NCBI GenBank assembly: GCA_021613535.1
Contig: CP075497.1
Coordinates: 806,001-870,000, forward strand
Length of the DNA stretch: 64,000 nucleotides
Direction of reading: 5' to 3'
Source of the DNA: Adineta vaga
Lineage: Eukaryota; Rotifera
Shown: positions 36,171-48,670 of the stretch, piece after piece
Position numbering within the stretch: position 1 is the first letter of the stretch
Layout of the letters: each line of letters begins with the position of its first letter
Notes under the pieces: generated by a model
Told to the model about the DNA's origin: nothing
Database searches by the model: none
Seen by the model: the letters and a program-made list of their open reading frames with translations, nothing else
Translations under genes and position numbers: made by a program

Positions 36171-36241
36171 TAGTGGCGTAACCAGAAATTCACGAGTGAA
36201 TGGGCGCCGCCTGCCCATGCCCTACCCTGGTTACGCCACTA
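36171..36241. mobile_element. 71 bp hAT-like MITE with perfect 8 bp target duplication
   Basis: Terminal inverted repeat TAGTGGCGTAACCAG at both ends; the direct repeat CTGACTGT lies at 36163-36170 and 36242-36249. An 8 bp duplication is characteristic of hAT-type insertion. The centre is a GC-rich 40-base loop. Confidence 0.85.
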
Positions 36242-36514
36242 CTGACTGTTATTTTCAGTCTCTGTAGTATTTCTGATTTTAATTATATATAAATACATAT
36301 TTAGTGGGTTCATTTTATCCACCATTTATTCAACATCATTTCTTATTTCCCATATTACTGTGGCACCTGGGATAACATCTTCTTGCTTCTCACCCTTCCT
36401 ACATAATAAAAGTCCACTCTACATATAAACTAAGTATCAATGTTCTAGTTTTCCAGATATAATAGAAGCCCATCAAATTTATACAGGTCGTTAAAGGGAA
36501 GCAAATAATGGTAC

Positions 36515-37018
36515 CTTGAGCCTAGTATAATCCTAAAAGGATTTGGGCCGCTAGGCCCTTGGAACCGAGTTATATGGATTTTACTGAATTTTGGGCAGTT
36601 GGGAGTGAGGGTGAGCAAAAAGTCACACATAGGGATTTTGAGCTGAAATTTTTACCACAAGTAGCCTCAATCGTCATTAGAATATCCTGAAAGTTTCAAT
36701 TTGAAATATTGTTTCCTCGCTGAGATATTGAATTTTCAAATCAATCGCCATTGCGCATTTCGTTTTGAAAGGGCCCGGAAAAACAAGCATTTGTTCCATA
36801 TCTAATATCTCAGCGAGGAAACAATATTTCAAATTGAAACTTTCAGGATATTCTAATGACGATTGAGGCTACTTGTGGTAAAAATTTCAGCTCAAAGTCT
36901 CTATGTGTGACTTTTTACTCACCCTCACCCCCAACTGCCCAAAATTCAGTAAAACCCATATAACTCGGTTCCAAGGGCCTAGCGGCCCAAATCCTTTTAG
37001 GATTATACTAGGCTCAAG
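36515..37018. repeat. 504 bp near-perfect palindrome (foldback element)
   Basis: Arms 36515-36729 and 36804-37018 are 215 bp each and almost identical in inverted orientation (outer end CTTGAGCCTAGTATAATCC). The loop is ~74 bp. It has no ORF and no clear target duplication. Few arm differences suggest recent origin or gene conversion between arms. Confidence 0.85.
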
Positions 37019-37354
37019 AATCCCCGCATATACCTAAGCTATCAGCTCCAAATCGATTGGACAATTGGGACGACTCACTCGTCAGTAAGCTTTTATTCTG
37101 GGAGGGGTTTCATGCATATAGAAATAGAAAAAAAAACCAATGCCTAGTGTCATACAACGTTTGTAGACTGCTGTTCACAAAAACCATATTTTTTTAAGGT
37201 AGGCCAATCTTTTCGGTCGGATCTACCCTGCAAACAGGCCAGTATATCTCCAGGACGGATCAGGCCAGAACAGGAGCTTGGCCTAGTGAGCAGCTCTGTT
37301 CCGAGTCTTTTAGTCTGGAGAGGAGTTTATTAACAAACATTTTAAGGATATATG

Positions 37355-38356
37355 TAGTGGCGTAACCAAGGGTGGGTTAGGCTGGGTGCCGCCCAACCAC
37401 GGAGGCTGTCCGCCCAGCCACCGGTCATTTTTAGAAAACTGTTTTATTTTAAATTTATACACGATTACTGATTATCACTATCTTTTAAAATAGTGCGTTC
37501 TATGTCATTGGACTAATCATTGTTTATTTCTATGTAACCAATAATATGCGTTTTTCTTATGTCTATGTTCATGTTGATATGTAACCAAATGATAAAGAAC
37601 GAAAACGCAATATTTTTCATTATTATTTTTTGTTCATCACTTAAGAAGAACAAACTTGATACTACTGTTTTTCATATTGATGAATTTTCATAAACAACAG
37701 AATCTGACTCAACCATGTCTTGCTAAATGAAGAGACCTGTCCGAATTTCGTGACTTCACAATCCTTAAGGAATTCTGAATTCCTTGAGTTTTGTGGATTC
37801 GTTGGATTCCGTGAGTTCCGTGGATTCTGTTGGTATTTTATTTACTCAGTATAGATGCCCAATTTAGTTTTATCAGTATTGTGCTCATATGAGTCATTTT
37901 TTGAATTCAGAATTCCTCAAGGATTGTGAATTCACGGAATTCGGACACTGCTGAATAAACAAGCGAGGTACTGTTTTAGAAAATATTTTAAAGGCCATAC
38001 AACTTTAAAGCTACACATTTTATGCTTGCTCTACGAAAAAGAAAATCATATCTCACCCTGAGGGCATAAATCGGGTATCACAGCAGGGAGGACGCAACTT
38101 TTCTTTTTTGCTTTCAAAAAATTTGTTTAGAAAAAGCTTTTTTTAAGCCTAAAATTTTTCTTTCACTTTGAAGACCAAAAAGGGGTTTTGGAAAGAAGGA
38201 GGCGCAAAACCCTATTTCTCTATCAATTTTCCGAAGCAGGGAAACGCAACGCTCCATACGGCCCATATTAGCGCTCCTGATCTTCCCAAAAATAACATTT
38301 TTCAAAAACCTTTAGGGCGCCGCCCAACCACCCGTCAAATCCTGGTTACGCCACTA
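37355..38356. mobile_element. 1,002 bp non-autonomous hAT-like element with 8 bp target duplication
   Basis: Begins TAGTGGCGTAACCA and ends TGGTTACGCCACTA, the same termini as the 71 bp MITE; flanked by the direct repeat GATATATG at 37347-37354 and 38357-38364. Subterminal GGTGCCGCCCAACCAC appears near both ends (37387 and 38320). No transposase. A separate inverted repeat is nested at 37738-37947. Confidence 0.85.
37738..37947. repeat. 210 bp palindromic repeat nested in the 1 kb element
   Basis: Arms start TGTCCGAATTTCGTGA and end TCACGGAATTCGGACA, with AATCCTTAAGGAATTCTGAATT facing its inverse. Probably a second, older MITE insertion. Confidence 0.6.
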
Positions 38357-38364
38357 GATATATG

Positions 38365-40207
38365 AGTGTTCATCAACCCTAACGGGCTTATGAAAGTGCA
38401 GCCTATAAAATACTTTCTCTATGGTTGATAAACTGAAAGGGTTTATAGGGTTAATGAACCCTTTGTAGGAATTTAGTAATCTACACTTTTTTTTACAGTG
38501 AATGGATAATTGTTCTCATGGATAAAAACCCAAAAATGCAACTGTTTATGATCACAATAAAGAATAAAGCTGTTGTATTGAATACAGATTAAAAAATAAC
38601 AGACTACTTAATTTGATACAAATCAGTATGTATGAGAATGAGAAAATAAAGAAGTGAATTTCTTATTACTTTAGTACAAATCACGGTCACTTTCTTCAAT
38701 TATTCGAAATCACGTAGAATTCACTAATTCTTATTGCTTCGTTGTAACTTACTTTTTTATGAGATGAAATGTCGTAAATATCGAAGAATATTGTTGTGCT
38801 CTGTGTACTTGTCGTCGTCAACTGAGATCATTACAAAAAATTTCTTGTCTATATATACGAACAGTACCGTTCTATTTGCTCTATGTTTTTTCTCTTCCCT
38901 CCGTTGATTCCAGCTAAAGAACAAGATCTATCTATACTATGCAAATATCATTTTCGTTCTCTTTCTTCTACTTGGTTTTTTCCCCACCATCACTGGTTCT
39001 GGTTCTTTTTCTTCATCTAATACCCTTCAAGCACATGACCTATTTTTTGCGCATTTATCTTATCGGCCGTCTGCTACTGTTTTCTTCCATATTTTCTTCG
39101 ACTTACATATTCTGTATACGATTTGAATATGTATGTCGTCTGTACTTTCCTTCCTTCCTTTCATGGTCGTTTCCTACATATACATATGGATGAATTGCAT
39201 TGGCATCGTAAGTCATGAAGCATTTCACAGTCCAAAAACAGTTGATTAAAACCGAAGAATGTTTTTTTTCTTCATATATCTATTATTTTAATGCATCGTG
39301 ACATTTTTTTTGAGTAAAATATAATTTTTTCAAGAGGGATACATGTTTACGAGCTGAATTGTTTCCTTACAGAAATGTCTCATAGTCAACTAAAAATGAG
39401 AAAAACAAAATCGAAAATCTGCCGCGACATTTAATGAAACAATAGCTACTTTTGTCGAGTATTTTTAAGTTTTTTATTCGATTCATAACTTTCATTTATA
39501 GATATCACTGAATGTTAGTAATTAGGATCTTCTCGACCCCAAAAATGAGAATGTCACAGAATTTGAAATTTTTAGAAAAAATTACGAAAATATGTTTAGT
39601 ACAAGTTTATACGTATGTAATTCTTTTCTTTCTTCCAAAGCAATTAACTATACAATACGAGCACAAATATCCATAGAGGTGCAATTATCGATAGATATGT
39701 ATGTGTTTATATTTCCATATGTGGCTTCTCCTTTTCTCTTTTCTCTTTCTGAACAGCGTATATTATTGGATCATAAGACACGACAGATGTTCTTTTCTCT
39801 ATAATGGCGTATAGTCGAAGAATTCATGTTTTCTTAATATTAATTCTGTGATATATCTAATATTTCCCTATTTTCTCTCTCTCAATACTCAACTAGAGAA
39901 TCACCCCAAGAACGTGTCGGCATATGTCATAATGAAATAGAAAGAATATTTTCATCGTAGAAAATATATATTCGAGCATAAAGCTTGATAAGATCAAGAA
40001 ATAAATGAAAACAAAAAGTCTTTTAAAATCAGATATCGAGTTTTGACTTGAATTAGCATCATATTTAATTGTATATTGAAAACCTTTCGCAATTCGCGAA
40101 ATGCAAATATGACTTGTATTGATTTGTTGACAAATATCGTTCTGTATTGAACGTTTATTATTATTTTAAATATTATAGAAATAAAAGATTCATATAAACT
40201 ATATCCG
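38365..40207. other. Intergenic, no supported gene
   Basis: About 1.8 kb, AT-rich with T-rich tracts. ORFs at 38939-39193 and 39592-39804 are hydrophobic, low-complexity translations without recognisable features. An acceptor-like site (ATATTATAG at about 40180) just precedes the next coding stretch. Confidence 0.4.
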
Positions 40208-40652
40208 ATGAGATATAGGAAATTACATAGTGAGGGTGAAAAAGAACTTGTTTCAACTCATGATTACTCATATAATGCTGATCTTATTATTCATACCGCT
40301 CTCAATTGTGAAACATTAGAACGTTTTGCTAGTAGTATACGTAAATATTGTTCAGATCATCGTGGTTCAATATTTAGTGAACTTTTTATTCAATTACTTG
40401 AACCATATGATCAAAGTGAAATTAAGAAAGAAAAATCAGATATCAAACAAAGTGATTTACGAAGATATGATTCATTAGGATTCTTTACCATCTTTGGATG
40501 AATCATTAAGATTATTACGAAGATTTATTTATATAAAGAAAGTTGAAGATATTGGATTAGAAAATCGAGGAAGATTAGTTGTGTATATTGTCATCGAACA
40601 CTTGAAGACGATCGACAATGTTCAAGAAAAAGAAATTATAGTTTCTTTTTAA
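40208..40652 (+). pseudogene. Unrecognised protein fragment with a frameshift
   Basis: Frame 2 encodes soluble, protein-like sequence (LNCETLERFASSIRKYCSD, SIFSELFIQLLEPYDQ) and stops at 40501. The continuation DESLRLLRRFIYIKKVEDIG and ENRGRLVVYIVIEHL lies in frame 3 and ends at TAA 40650-40652. The shift is near 40470-40495. A splice acceptor upstream suggests it may be a last exon whose earlier exons are not visible. Family not recognised. Confidence 0.35.
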
Positions 40653-40936
40653 CGACAATCACAAGCATGTTTATAAACAAGAGTAATTTTACCATCTAAT
40701 TCATAATAAAAACCATAACGATAAAGATAATGATCACTTGAGTAAATACGACCTTCATTACTATAATAATGAACATGATGATCACGAATCTTACGACAAG
40801 TTGCATATGCATGACGACGCCATTCTTTTGAATTCTCATCAAAATACCAATCAGAACATTTCTTACACTTGGAACAAGCATAACCATCACAAAATAAAGA
40901 GTCTATTTTTGTATTATTGATAAAAGAAATAAACAT
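40649..40936 (-). CDS. Small cysteine-rich, possibly secreted protein
   Basis: About 95 codons from the ATG at 40936 (the frame is open a little further upstream, where a splice acceptor may exist). A short hydrophobic start is followed by FCDGYACSKCKKCSDW and a final HACDCR, then a Tyr/His-rich middle. Six or more Cys in pairs suggest disulphides or metal binding. Its stop overlaps the stop of the forward fragment at a shared TTAA. Function unknown; start uncertain. Confidence 0.4.
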   Translation of the reverse strand: MFISFINNTKIDSLFCDGYACSKCKKCSDWYFDENSKEWRRHAYATCRKIRDHHVHYYSNEGRIYSSDHYLYRYGFYYELDGKITLVYKHACDCR

Positions 40937-40951
40937 CAATACTGCGATCAA

Positions 40952-41878
40952 TGTGAAGTTATTTTTAAGGAACGAAAAGAAAGGAAAAACCTATATCGCA
41001 ATATTTAATTTCATCATATTATAAATAAGAGAAGAAATAAAGAGAAATATCAATGTACGTATGAATACAATCCCAAAAATAATATGCATTCTCTTTTACA
41101 TTCATACAGATTATGATGATTATTGATGGAACGATGCCTATATTTTTTTCTCTTAGATCATATCGGTCTGATTCAAAACACGTAGTTATATACTCATTCA
41201 CATATAGAAGAGAACGCAAAAGAAAATATCATGTCTATATCAAGTAGAATATAATGAGAATAATCCAACAGATAAGAAAAATCGTATAATGTGTACATCA
41301 TATGTTAGTGAGAGTCTGTAGGAATATACAAGCAGAATTTAAAGATTTTATTTGTTTCTTCTATCTTTAAAATGAAAATACACAAGAATTTCTTTTATTT
41401 TGGATATTTAATGATAAAGTAAGAAAATCTTTCATATTCATTCGAGAGATGTATCGTCGTAGAAAGTTATAAACATGTTCTTATGATAAGTTTTTTTTTA
41501 TTAAAGAAGAGACTTTATAAGAAAAAAGCATATCATGTAAAATAGGTTGATCGACAAAAAGAAATCGAATATTTTAAATAAAATATTAACTGTAAAGAAT
41601 TTCATTTAGATCAATAAGTGTTTCCATATTCATCTTCTCATAAATTATCTGATCCGTATTTTTGACGTTTAATTTGACCGTCTCTGGTTATAATAAACGA
41701 ATGATTTGCTTGAATTTCAACATCAGAAAACAAAAGTTCTCCTGTGTGTATGAATATACTGATATCCATGCTACACCACTTGAGCGTTCGAATTTTTGAA
41801 ACTCCTCATACGGAATACGTACGACAGTACATTTATCCGCCGGTGTTACTGTTAGACTTACACCTGCAGTCTTATCGG
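40952..41878. other. Intergenic; reverse-strand coding remnant next to the hAT end
   Basis: Mostly AT-rich non-coding. Between about 41660 and 41878 the reverse strand reads like protein (VTPADKCTVVRIPYEEF, SSGVAWISVYSYT, then DGQIKRQKYGSDN after a frame change) and ends at the hAT terminus. It may be the tail of a host gene cut by the insertion. Low confidence. Confidence 0.35.
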
Positions 41879-44800
41879 CAGGGGTATCAGCGTTCCTCGT
41901 TCCCAAGCGTTCCATTCTCAAGAACGGAACGGATTCCAAACTACATTTTATAGTACTTTTTCGTACATAGTTAAGTTTCTGACACATAGTTATCCACATA
42001 TTAAACGAAAAGATTATCCGTTCTCAGAACGGCGAATGGGGAACGGGGAGTAGCGTTCCCATTCCTAGAGCGCGGAACGCCACTTGCGTTCCCCGTTCTC
42101 AGAACGGGAACGCATATTATATTTCAACATTCTACGAACGATGAATATAAAATAAAATTTATATAACTGGACTGTTGGGATTTGAGATCAGTTTAATACT
42201 GTGAAAGTGATATTCAAGATTTGTAATGTGAAGTTTTCACTGAAAAAGAACAGATGATTAAAATTTTATAATCAAAATGATGAAAAAATGTCGAAAATCT
42301 ATTTTGTAAATAAAACGAGGTATTGACTCCCTCATAGAATTACGACCACTTAATGTAATATTTAGTTAATTGAATAATCAATACTGAATCAAAAGTGAAA
42401 AAAACATTTTCTCGAAATACAGATCAAATTTCATGTACATGTGTACGAAAAGAAAAAGAAAGAATGAAAATGAAATGAACAGAATAATTGATTATATATG
42501 TTTGTTTATATATCCAACGGTATTTTCGTTTCGTTCTGCTCGCTCATTGCGGACGGCAATTGAACGACAATTCATTATATATCATTTTGCACTTAATTGC
42601 CCTTGAACTATATACTTTTTTTTTCACATATTCAACTAAACAAAATAGTTTCTTCTACTTTGCCGAAATAACTTTTCAATTGTTTAATCTTTTTTTGGCC
42701 TCTTGAAAATGAGTGGTAAATCTTCTCATCGTTCACTCTCACGAACATCTTCGATTTCGTCTGAACCTACAACACCAACTACAAGACGACAAAAATCTCA
42801 ACAGAGTTTGAACTCAACAATTAAAAAAACTTCCACCAATTCACCAAAACCTGGTAATCGTACATTGAGAAGACTTCAAACCAAATCAAAAACAGTCAAA
42901 TGGACTGATCAAAATGATTCAGATGACGATCAGCAACATAAAGATAATCAACAACAAAATCAATCAATTAATGAATCATCAAATACTACTGATCAAAATG
43001 TTTATGAAACTAATCCAGAAGCTATCATCAAATCCCTTTCAATATCCAATCAAGACACAATTATCAATGGTACCAAGAGCCAAATCACAGTTCCTTCAAA
43101 TGATGAATCTAACAATGACATTGAAGAAAACGAATCTTATTCAAAGAAAGACAATGAATGTAATGTTAGTCAGAAGAAAATTGGACATCCGAAAACGAAA
43201 CAAGAAGTCTCAAAATTATTTCATGAATATCAATCTAACAAAGAAACTTATTATGCTTGTAAATTTTGTCCAACGGTAAGGAATATTTAATTATTTTATT
43301 GAAAGAGAAAGAATATGTGTAAACTTTCGAAACTGATGAAACACTTTTACGTTGATCAAGTTTATCATTATGAATAAATGATATAAAATATTGTGTTTTA
43401 TGCATCCTTTTTCATTTTGTGAAACGAATTATCATGAATCGATGTTGCAGAATAAATCAATAATAGTTTAAAATTCTTCTTTCCTAACAATCAATCGTCT
43501 TTTTTCTTTTTTCTCGAGAAAACATACGAGTTGTAATTCGTAAGTTCTTATATTTTATATCGGCATACGATCTATTCGATATCATTCTATTTCATTTCAC
43601 TTACAATATGATTTAGAAATTGATCAATTATCACTAAATTAATTTTATAATCTTTATTTGAAAGAATGTTGGCAAGCTTTGAAATAAGCTGCAAATCGAT
43701 AAAAATTGAATGTAAATACTAGTTGTAGTTCAGACTATATTATGCATTATTTACAGAAGGTTCTGAGGTTTCTATTGAACTTTCCTACACGTGAAACAAA
43801 TGAAAAAAAGTATATAATCAAGCTGATGTCGAATAAAATTGAACCTTTTGGATTTTACATAAAATTGAAGAAATTTATAAATGCTTTTAACATAAGCTAT
43901 TGATAGTTATCTCGTATGGACATCGAGAGCATTCTAAGACTTCAAAAAAAGGTTTATTCTTATATAAGAAATATCTATATATTACAGAAAAAGATTAATA
44001 AATGATGGGAGTTAAGTACATAATACTAATAATGATTAAATAGAAAACATCTCTTTATTTTTCATCATGAAATTCAATTATTATTTTTTTATTTCACCAT
44101 AGACAATAAAAAAACAAAGTCGATCAACAGCAAATCTTCGTCGACACGTTGGTTTTGCTCACGGCGAAACAACATATTTGTTTAAATCTCAACTTAAACA
44201 ACGTCGTTCTAATGATTCTTTATTGTCTAATGAATTAAAGAAAAAATTAGATGAAAAACAAGTTAATGCAATAATTCTTGATTCTCGTCCTTTCGGCGAT
44301 TTTTCAAAAGAAGGCATGCGAGATTTCCTTGATACTGCCGTTCCTGGTTATAAACCACTTCATCGAACTACCGTGCGAAAGCGAATTAGCAAATTATATA
44401 CGGAACACCGACACAAACTTCGACAAATTTTAGAAAGTATATCGGATTTGGCATTAACAACCGATATATGGACAGACAGTCGACATCGATGTTTTATTGG
44501 AATAACCGGTCATTTTTACGATAAAAACTATAATTTTATTTCGTTAGTATTCAGCTTTCAAATGATTCGTGGTCGACACCTTGCTGTTCGACTTGCTAAA
44601 TTCATTAAACATGAACTTCTTGATTTGAATATTCAAAACAAGGTACGATCAATTACAACGGATAATGCACCAAAAATTGTGAGTGCCGTTTTCAAACTTG
44701 GTATTGGAGAACATTACTCGTGCATGGCACACAATCTTCATCTTATGGTTAAATCAATATTATTTCCAACAGAGAAGAAAAAGTAAGAAGATTTCCATTT

Positions 44801-47800
44801 TATTATTTATTGACCTAAATTAGATCAACAGGATTCTCGTCAGAAAGTCGAAGTGAATTTGTTTTGTTATACATGTTAGGAGCTACTACATGAAATACAT
44901 AGATATGAGTTGCTTAATTTCAAATTTCTGTTACTCATTCATATCAAGAAAAAATCGTAGCTCTAGTCGCATCATAGGAAACTTTTTGCGACAGTAAGTA
45001 GTTGTATTGAGATGTGATAGCGAATACTTTAAACGTTTAGTTTTCATTTTTATATGTTTAATGTGAAAATAGTACATTTTAAACTGGCTAGAGACGTCAA
45101 GGTAACGATTCTCAGTTAATATAAGATCAGTTTCCACTGAATCTATTATATTTGCAGATACTATTTTAATTGTCAATAGTTAGAAAAGTATCATTTTACA
45201 AAACGAATTGGGTATTATCTCGTCAATAATATAAACAGGAAATATACCAGACTATTGTAAAAAATGTTTGTTGTTGCTGGCATATAATAATAAGAAATAT
45301 GAGCTACATTTCTTATCCATTTTTAAGTCTCAACTTACGCTATTCCCTGTGTCCTCTCGCTTTAGAAAATCATCATCATTTACTTCAGCATCAATTACCA
45401 ATCAACAATCTAACGATCATTCCACAGATGATGATGATGAGTCGTCTAATGATTATGCAACATCCGAAGAAGATTCAACTAACAACTACATTGATCAAGG
45501 TGATGATACGTCGACTAGTAATTCAGAAGATTCAAGTGCAGAAGAAGAGTATTCAACATCCGAAAGCGAAGAAGATGACAATGAAATTTTATCAACAGAT
45601 GCTCCTATTGATAAAACAATTTTACGTATGCGTTGTTTAATCAAAAAGGTTCGATCTCTTATTGGATTGGTACATCATTCCGTTCCAGTAGATGAATATG
45701 TTCAAGAAGAAGCTAAAATTAAAAATCTTTCAGGTCAAGTAAGTAATCAATACGTAAAAAAACTTTCATCTCAAAATATAAAGTATCCCTTATCTCGATA
45801 TAATATGATGAAACTTGAAAGTTCGTTCGCTAAGTTGAGAAATAATGTACATTCCTATCTATAATGGATTGATCAATGATTGTGAAACAAGATGGAATTC
45901 TTGTTTTAAAATGCTTAAACGGTTCATTGAATATCGTCCAATCATTGAAAATATAACTATTCTTCATCGATCCTCCATTGATGGTTTGACTTCTAATATG
46001 TCTTCTGAACTGTCAAAATTTATCTTTACACCAGATGATTGGAAACATCTAAACGCCATCCTCAATGTGTTGAACCTAGTCGATCAAGCTTGTAATATCA
46101 TATCTAGACAAAAATATCATACTTCATCAATGGGTTACCTTGTTACATGTGGTCTACATCATGCACTTCTTAAACCATCGTCAAGTTCTTTTGCAACGAT
46201 TGAAGATATCCTGAAGAAACATCTTTTCAATGCTTTTCAACAACATTTTGATAGTAGAATGTCAAATGAACATAAGCATGCTTTACTGGTAAGTTTTTGC
46301 TTTGTTGTTGGGAACTTTTCTCCTATACTTTAAGCTTAATTATATATTTATATATACTGAAGAATTTTTTAAAATAAGAACTTATCACAAAGCTTTTTAA
46401 TAAGTCATGCCTCTTAATATGTAATTCGATAATAAATTTACATGAAAGAATACAGAAACTATTGTTTCTCATTAGAAAGCATCTTATTCAAAAATTATTT
46501 GAAAGTAATAAAAAATAGAATTAAGTAATTTGAGTGACACATCTATAACCGAAAAGTATGGTTCGTCAAAAAATTCATGTTGTTAAACATTTTCCGCATA
46601 GACCGTGAAAGAATTAATTTTTCTGTGATCTTGTCTTGAGGTAATCTCAGTTACAAAGACTAGTTTATTTATTGAAAGATATAAAGTGATTAGCTTATGA
46701 AGGTCGTTTATAAAGAGTATTTATAAGAGAAACTGACAATAGATTGTTTACTTTATTCTTATACACATAGAACTATTGCCATTTTTTATACCTAACGAAT
46801 TATTTTATATTATTTTTGTTCATAGATTGCTACATATCTTGATCCATCAACATTTCATCGAATGGTTGACAAAGATAAAAATTATGCTGAAGAATTAATA
46901 TTAGATGTATTGAATTCTAATACTTCATTTTCATCAAATCAAAATATTCCTTCGGTTGGAAATGTATCACAATCGCAAATGAGCGATCCTGTCGATGTGT
47001 TTTTAATTAACAAGATCATGTCCTTTCATGTGTTTTATGAAATCAGAACCAACTCTTCATACATTTATAATCTAGTAAGAAAGGACTCATATACTTATTT
47101 ATCAAAAAGCTACTTTAAACAAATGCGCTATGATGGGATTAATGTATATTGCGATAATGATAGAAAGTTAAAACCAATGATTCGTTTGTATATAGATAAC
47201 ATTATTGTACTATTATCAAACGAATGTATTTCATATAGTTTAATTTAACAAACTAAGTTACATCTGATTTCACGTTATTTATATTTGCTCTTTGAATTTT
47301 ATTAGATATTCTCATGAATGCAGTGTCATTTGATATTTAGTAAAAGGGCTGTTATTCTCATTTGAAAAGCATTGTAATAAGTTATTTCGAAGAGTATCAT
47401 ATTTTGATGGTTTTATATATATGTACCAATGAACAGTATAACATGCTTTTGGAAAGAAAGGAATGAATTCACCTAAAATGAATTCGTAAGCGAAAGAGCT
47501 GATTAGTAAGTACAATAATTACTATATTTGTTGTATGACGTTCTAATAAGACAAAAGTCTATGCTAAGTATAACATTTGTTTATAAAAAGAATATTTTTA
47601 CATATTTCTTGTTTCACGAATGTTAGATCGATATTTGCATTCCCCGTTCCTAGGAACGAAGAATGAAATTTGCGTTCCCCATTTCGGGAACGGGGAACGC
47701 TACACATAATTTACTCTTCTTAAAAGAAGAAGTCGTATTCCAATCTTGTCGCAACAGGTAAACAACCAGAAAGAAGTGTAATTTGCAGCGTTCCCCGTAC

Positions 47801-47863
47801 TAGGAACGGGAACGGTACCCGCGTTCCCATTCTTCAGAACGGAACGCAAAAGTGACACCCCTG
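41879..47863 (+). mobile_element. hAT-superfamily DNA transposon, ~6 kb, probably defective
   Basis: The left end reads CAGGGGTATCAGCG and the right end TGACACCCCTG (inverse CAGGGGTGTCA), typical hAT termini. Both subterminal zones are packed with palindromic GCGTTCC/GGAACGC repeats (41890-42120 and 47640-47855). It encloses a BED-finger transposase gene in the same orientation. The 8 bases outside the ends (CTTATCGG and CATTAAAT) do not match, so either the ends have diverged, a flank was rearranged, or two related elements recombined. Confidence 0.7.
42709..47248 (+). CDS. hAT transposase with BED zinc finger, C-terminus degenerate
   Basis: Exons 42709-43275, 44103-44782, 45366 to ~45728, ~45840-46288 and 46826-47248, with introns of 827, 583, ~111 and 537 bp, far longer than host introns here. 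Exon 1 gives a Ser/Thr-rich, acidic N-terminus and the first BED Cys pair (CKFCPT); exon 2 completes the finger (LRRHVGFAH) and enters the catalytic RNase H-like region: TTDIWTDSRHRCFIGITGHFY and TTDNAPKIV contain the usual Asp positions, followed by CMAHNLHLMV. Exon 3 is an acidic Ser/Asp linker plus IKKVRSLIGLVHHS. Exon 4 has DCETRWNSCFKMLKR, a hAT hallmark. Exon 5 has ATYLDPSTFHRM and SDPVDVFLI, after which the expected hATC dimerisation block (wW, yP-L, ER-FS) is absent. The exon 3/4 junction is the least certain. Probably inactive. Confidence 0.7.
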
Positions 47864-47889
47864 CATTAAATAATACACATATAAATCCT

Positions 47890-48232
47890 ATTAGTTTTTC
47901 ATCACAAAATAATTATCGAAAATATACAAAAAAAGATTATCAATTAATTAAATTATTTTTATTCAAGTTATTGTTTTTATTTTATATGTAACACAAACAA
48001 ATATTAAAAGTCTTAATCGTTTAGTTATTGACTCATTTATTAATACAATTGTAACAAATCTTGCTTATACTCATTGTTCAGTACGTTATTTTAAATTAAA
48101 TTAAATTTAAATTTCGATTTTATATTTTAGTTAGCATTTTATTTATATACAATGACATCGAAAGAATTTCGAAAAGAATGTTATTCAATTTATCAATATA
48201 TTAAACGACAATTTATGAATCGATTTCAATAA
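47890..48232 (+). pseudogene. Rhodopsin-like GPCR fragment (helices 5/6-7 and tail)
   Basis: RKYTKKDYQLIKLF is followed, after a one-base frame change near 47965, by VIVFILYVTQ and SLNRLVIDSFINTIVTNLAYTHCS. A 50 bp GT..AG intron (about 48086-48135) then joins to LAFYLYTMTSKEFRKEC and a stop at 48230-48232. The FYLYTMTSKEFRKE motif is the helix 7/8 junction common in bdelloid peptide-type GPCRs. Helices 1-5 are missing: the sequence starts right after the hAT end. A dead fragment. Confidence 0.5.
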
Positions 48233-48670
48233 CAAAAAAAATTATTTCATTGTTGAATAAAAGTTTATTAAGCATTTTAATTCTGAATAAAAATACTAAT
48301 CACTGTGATTTCGTTTGCTCTTCGATTCTTCGGTTCGATTGTCATCTTCTGTCAGTATTCGATGAGCACTTGATTTGAATATGCCATATTACTTAGCCAA
48401 ACGTTGAGTTGTTGACAGCTGGATGAAGCCAGTGTCACAGATCATTTTACACCATCGTCACTTTTTATTTTGTATCGAAAGCCCAATATAGATTCTTGTG
48501 GAGGATAAAAAGACGACCTTTTAAATTAACTCATCAGAGTTACAAATGTATCGATTTTTATGACGCTCCGGTCAGTGATTGTGTGGTATCGATCAAGTCT
48601 AATAAGAAATGATAGAATTGCGAAATTAATAGAACTTTATTTGAAGATTAGAAAAACGAGTAAAGTATGT
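48233..48670. other. Intergenic spacer
   Basis: About 440 bp between the GPCR fragment and the 3' end of the GMC gene. Nothing recognised. Confidence 0.4.

Noticed and set aside
41871-47871. Target-site duplication for the hAT element
   Set aside because: The eight flanking bases (CTTATCGG and CATTAAAT) do not match.
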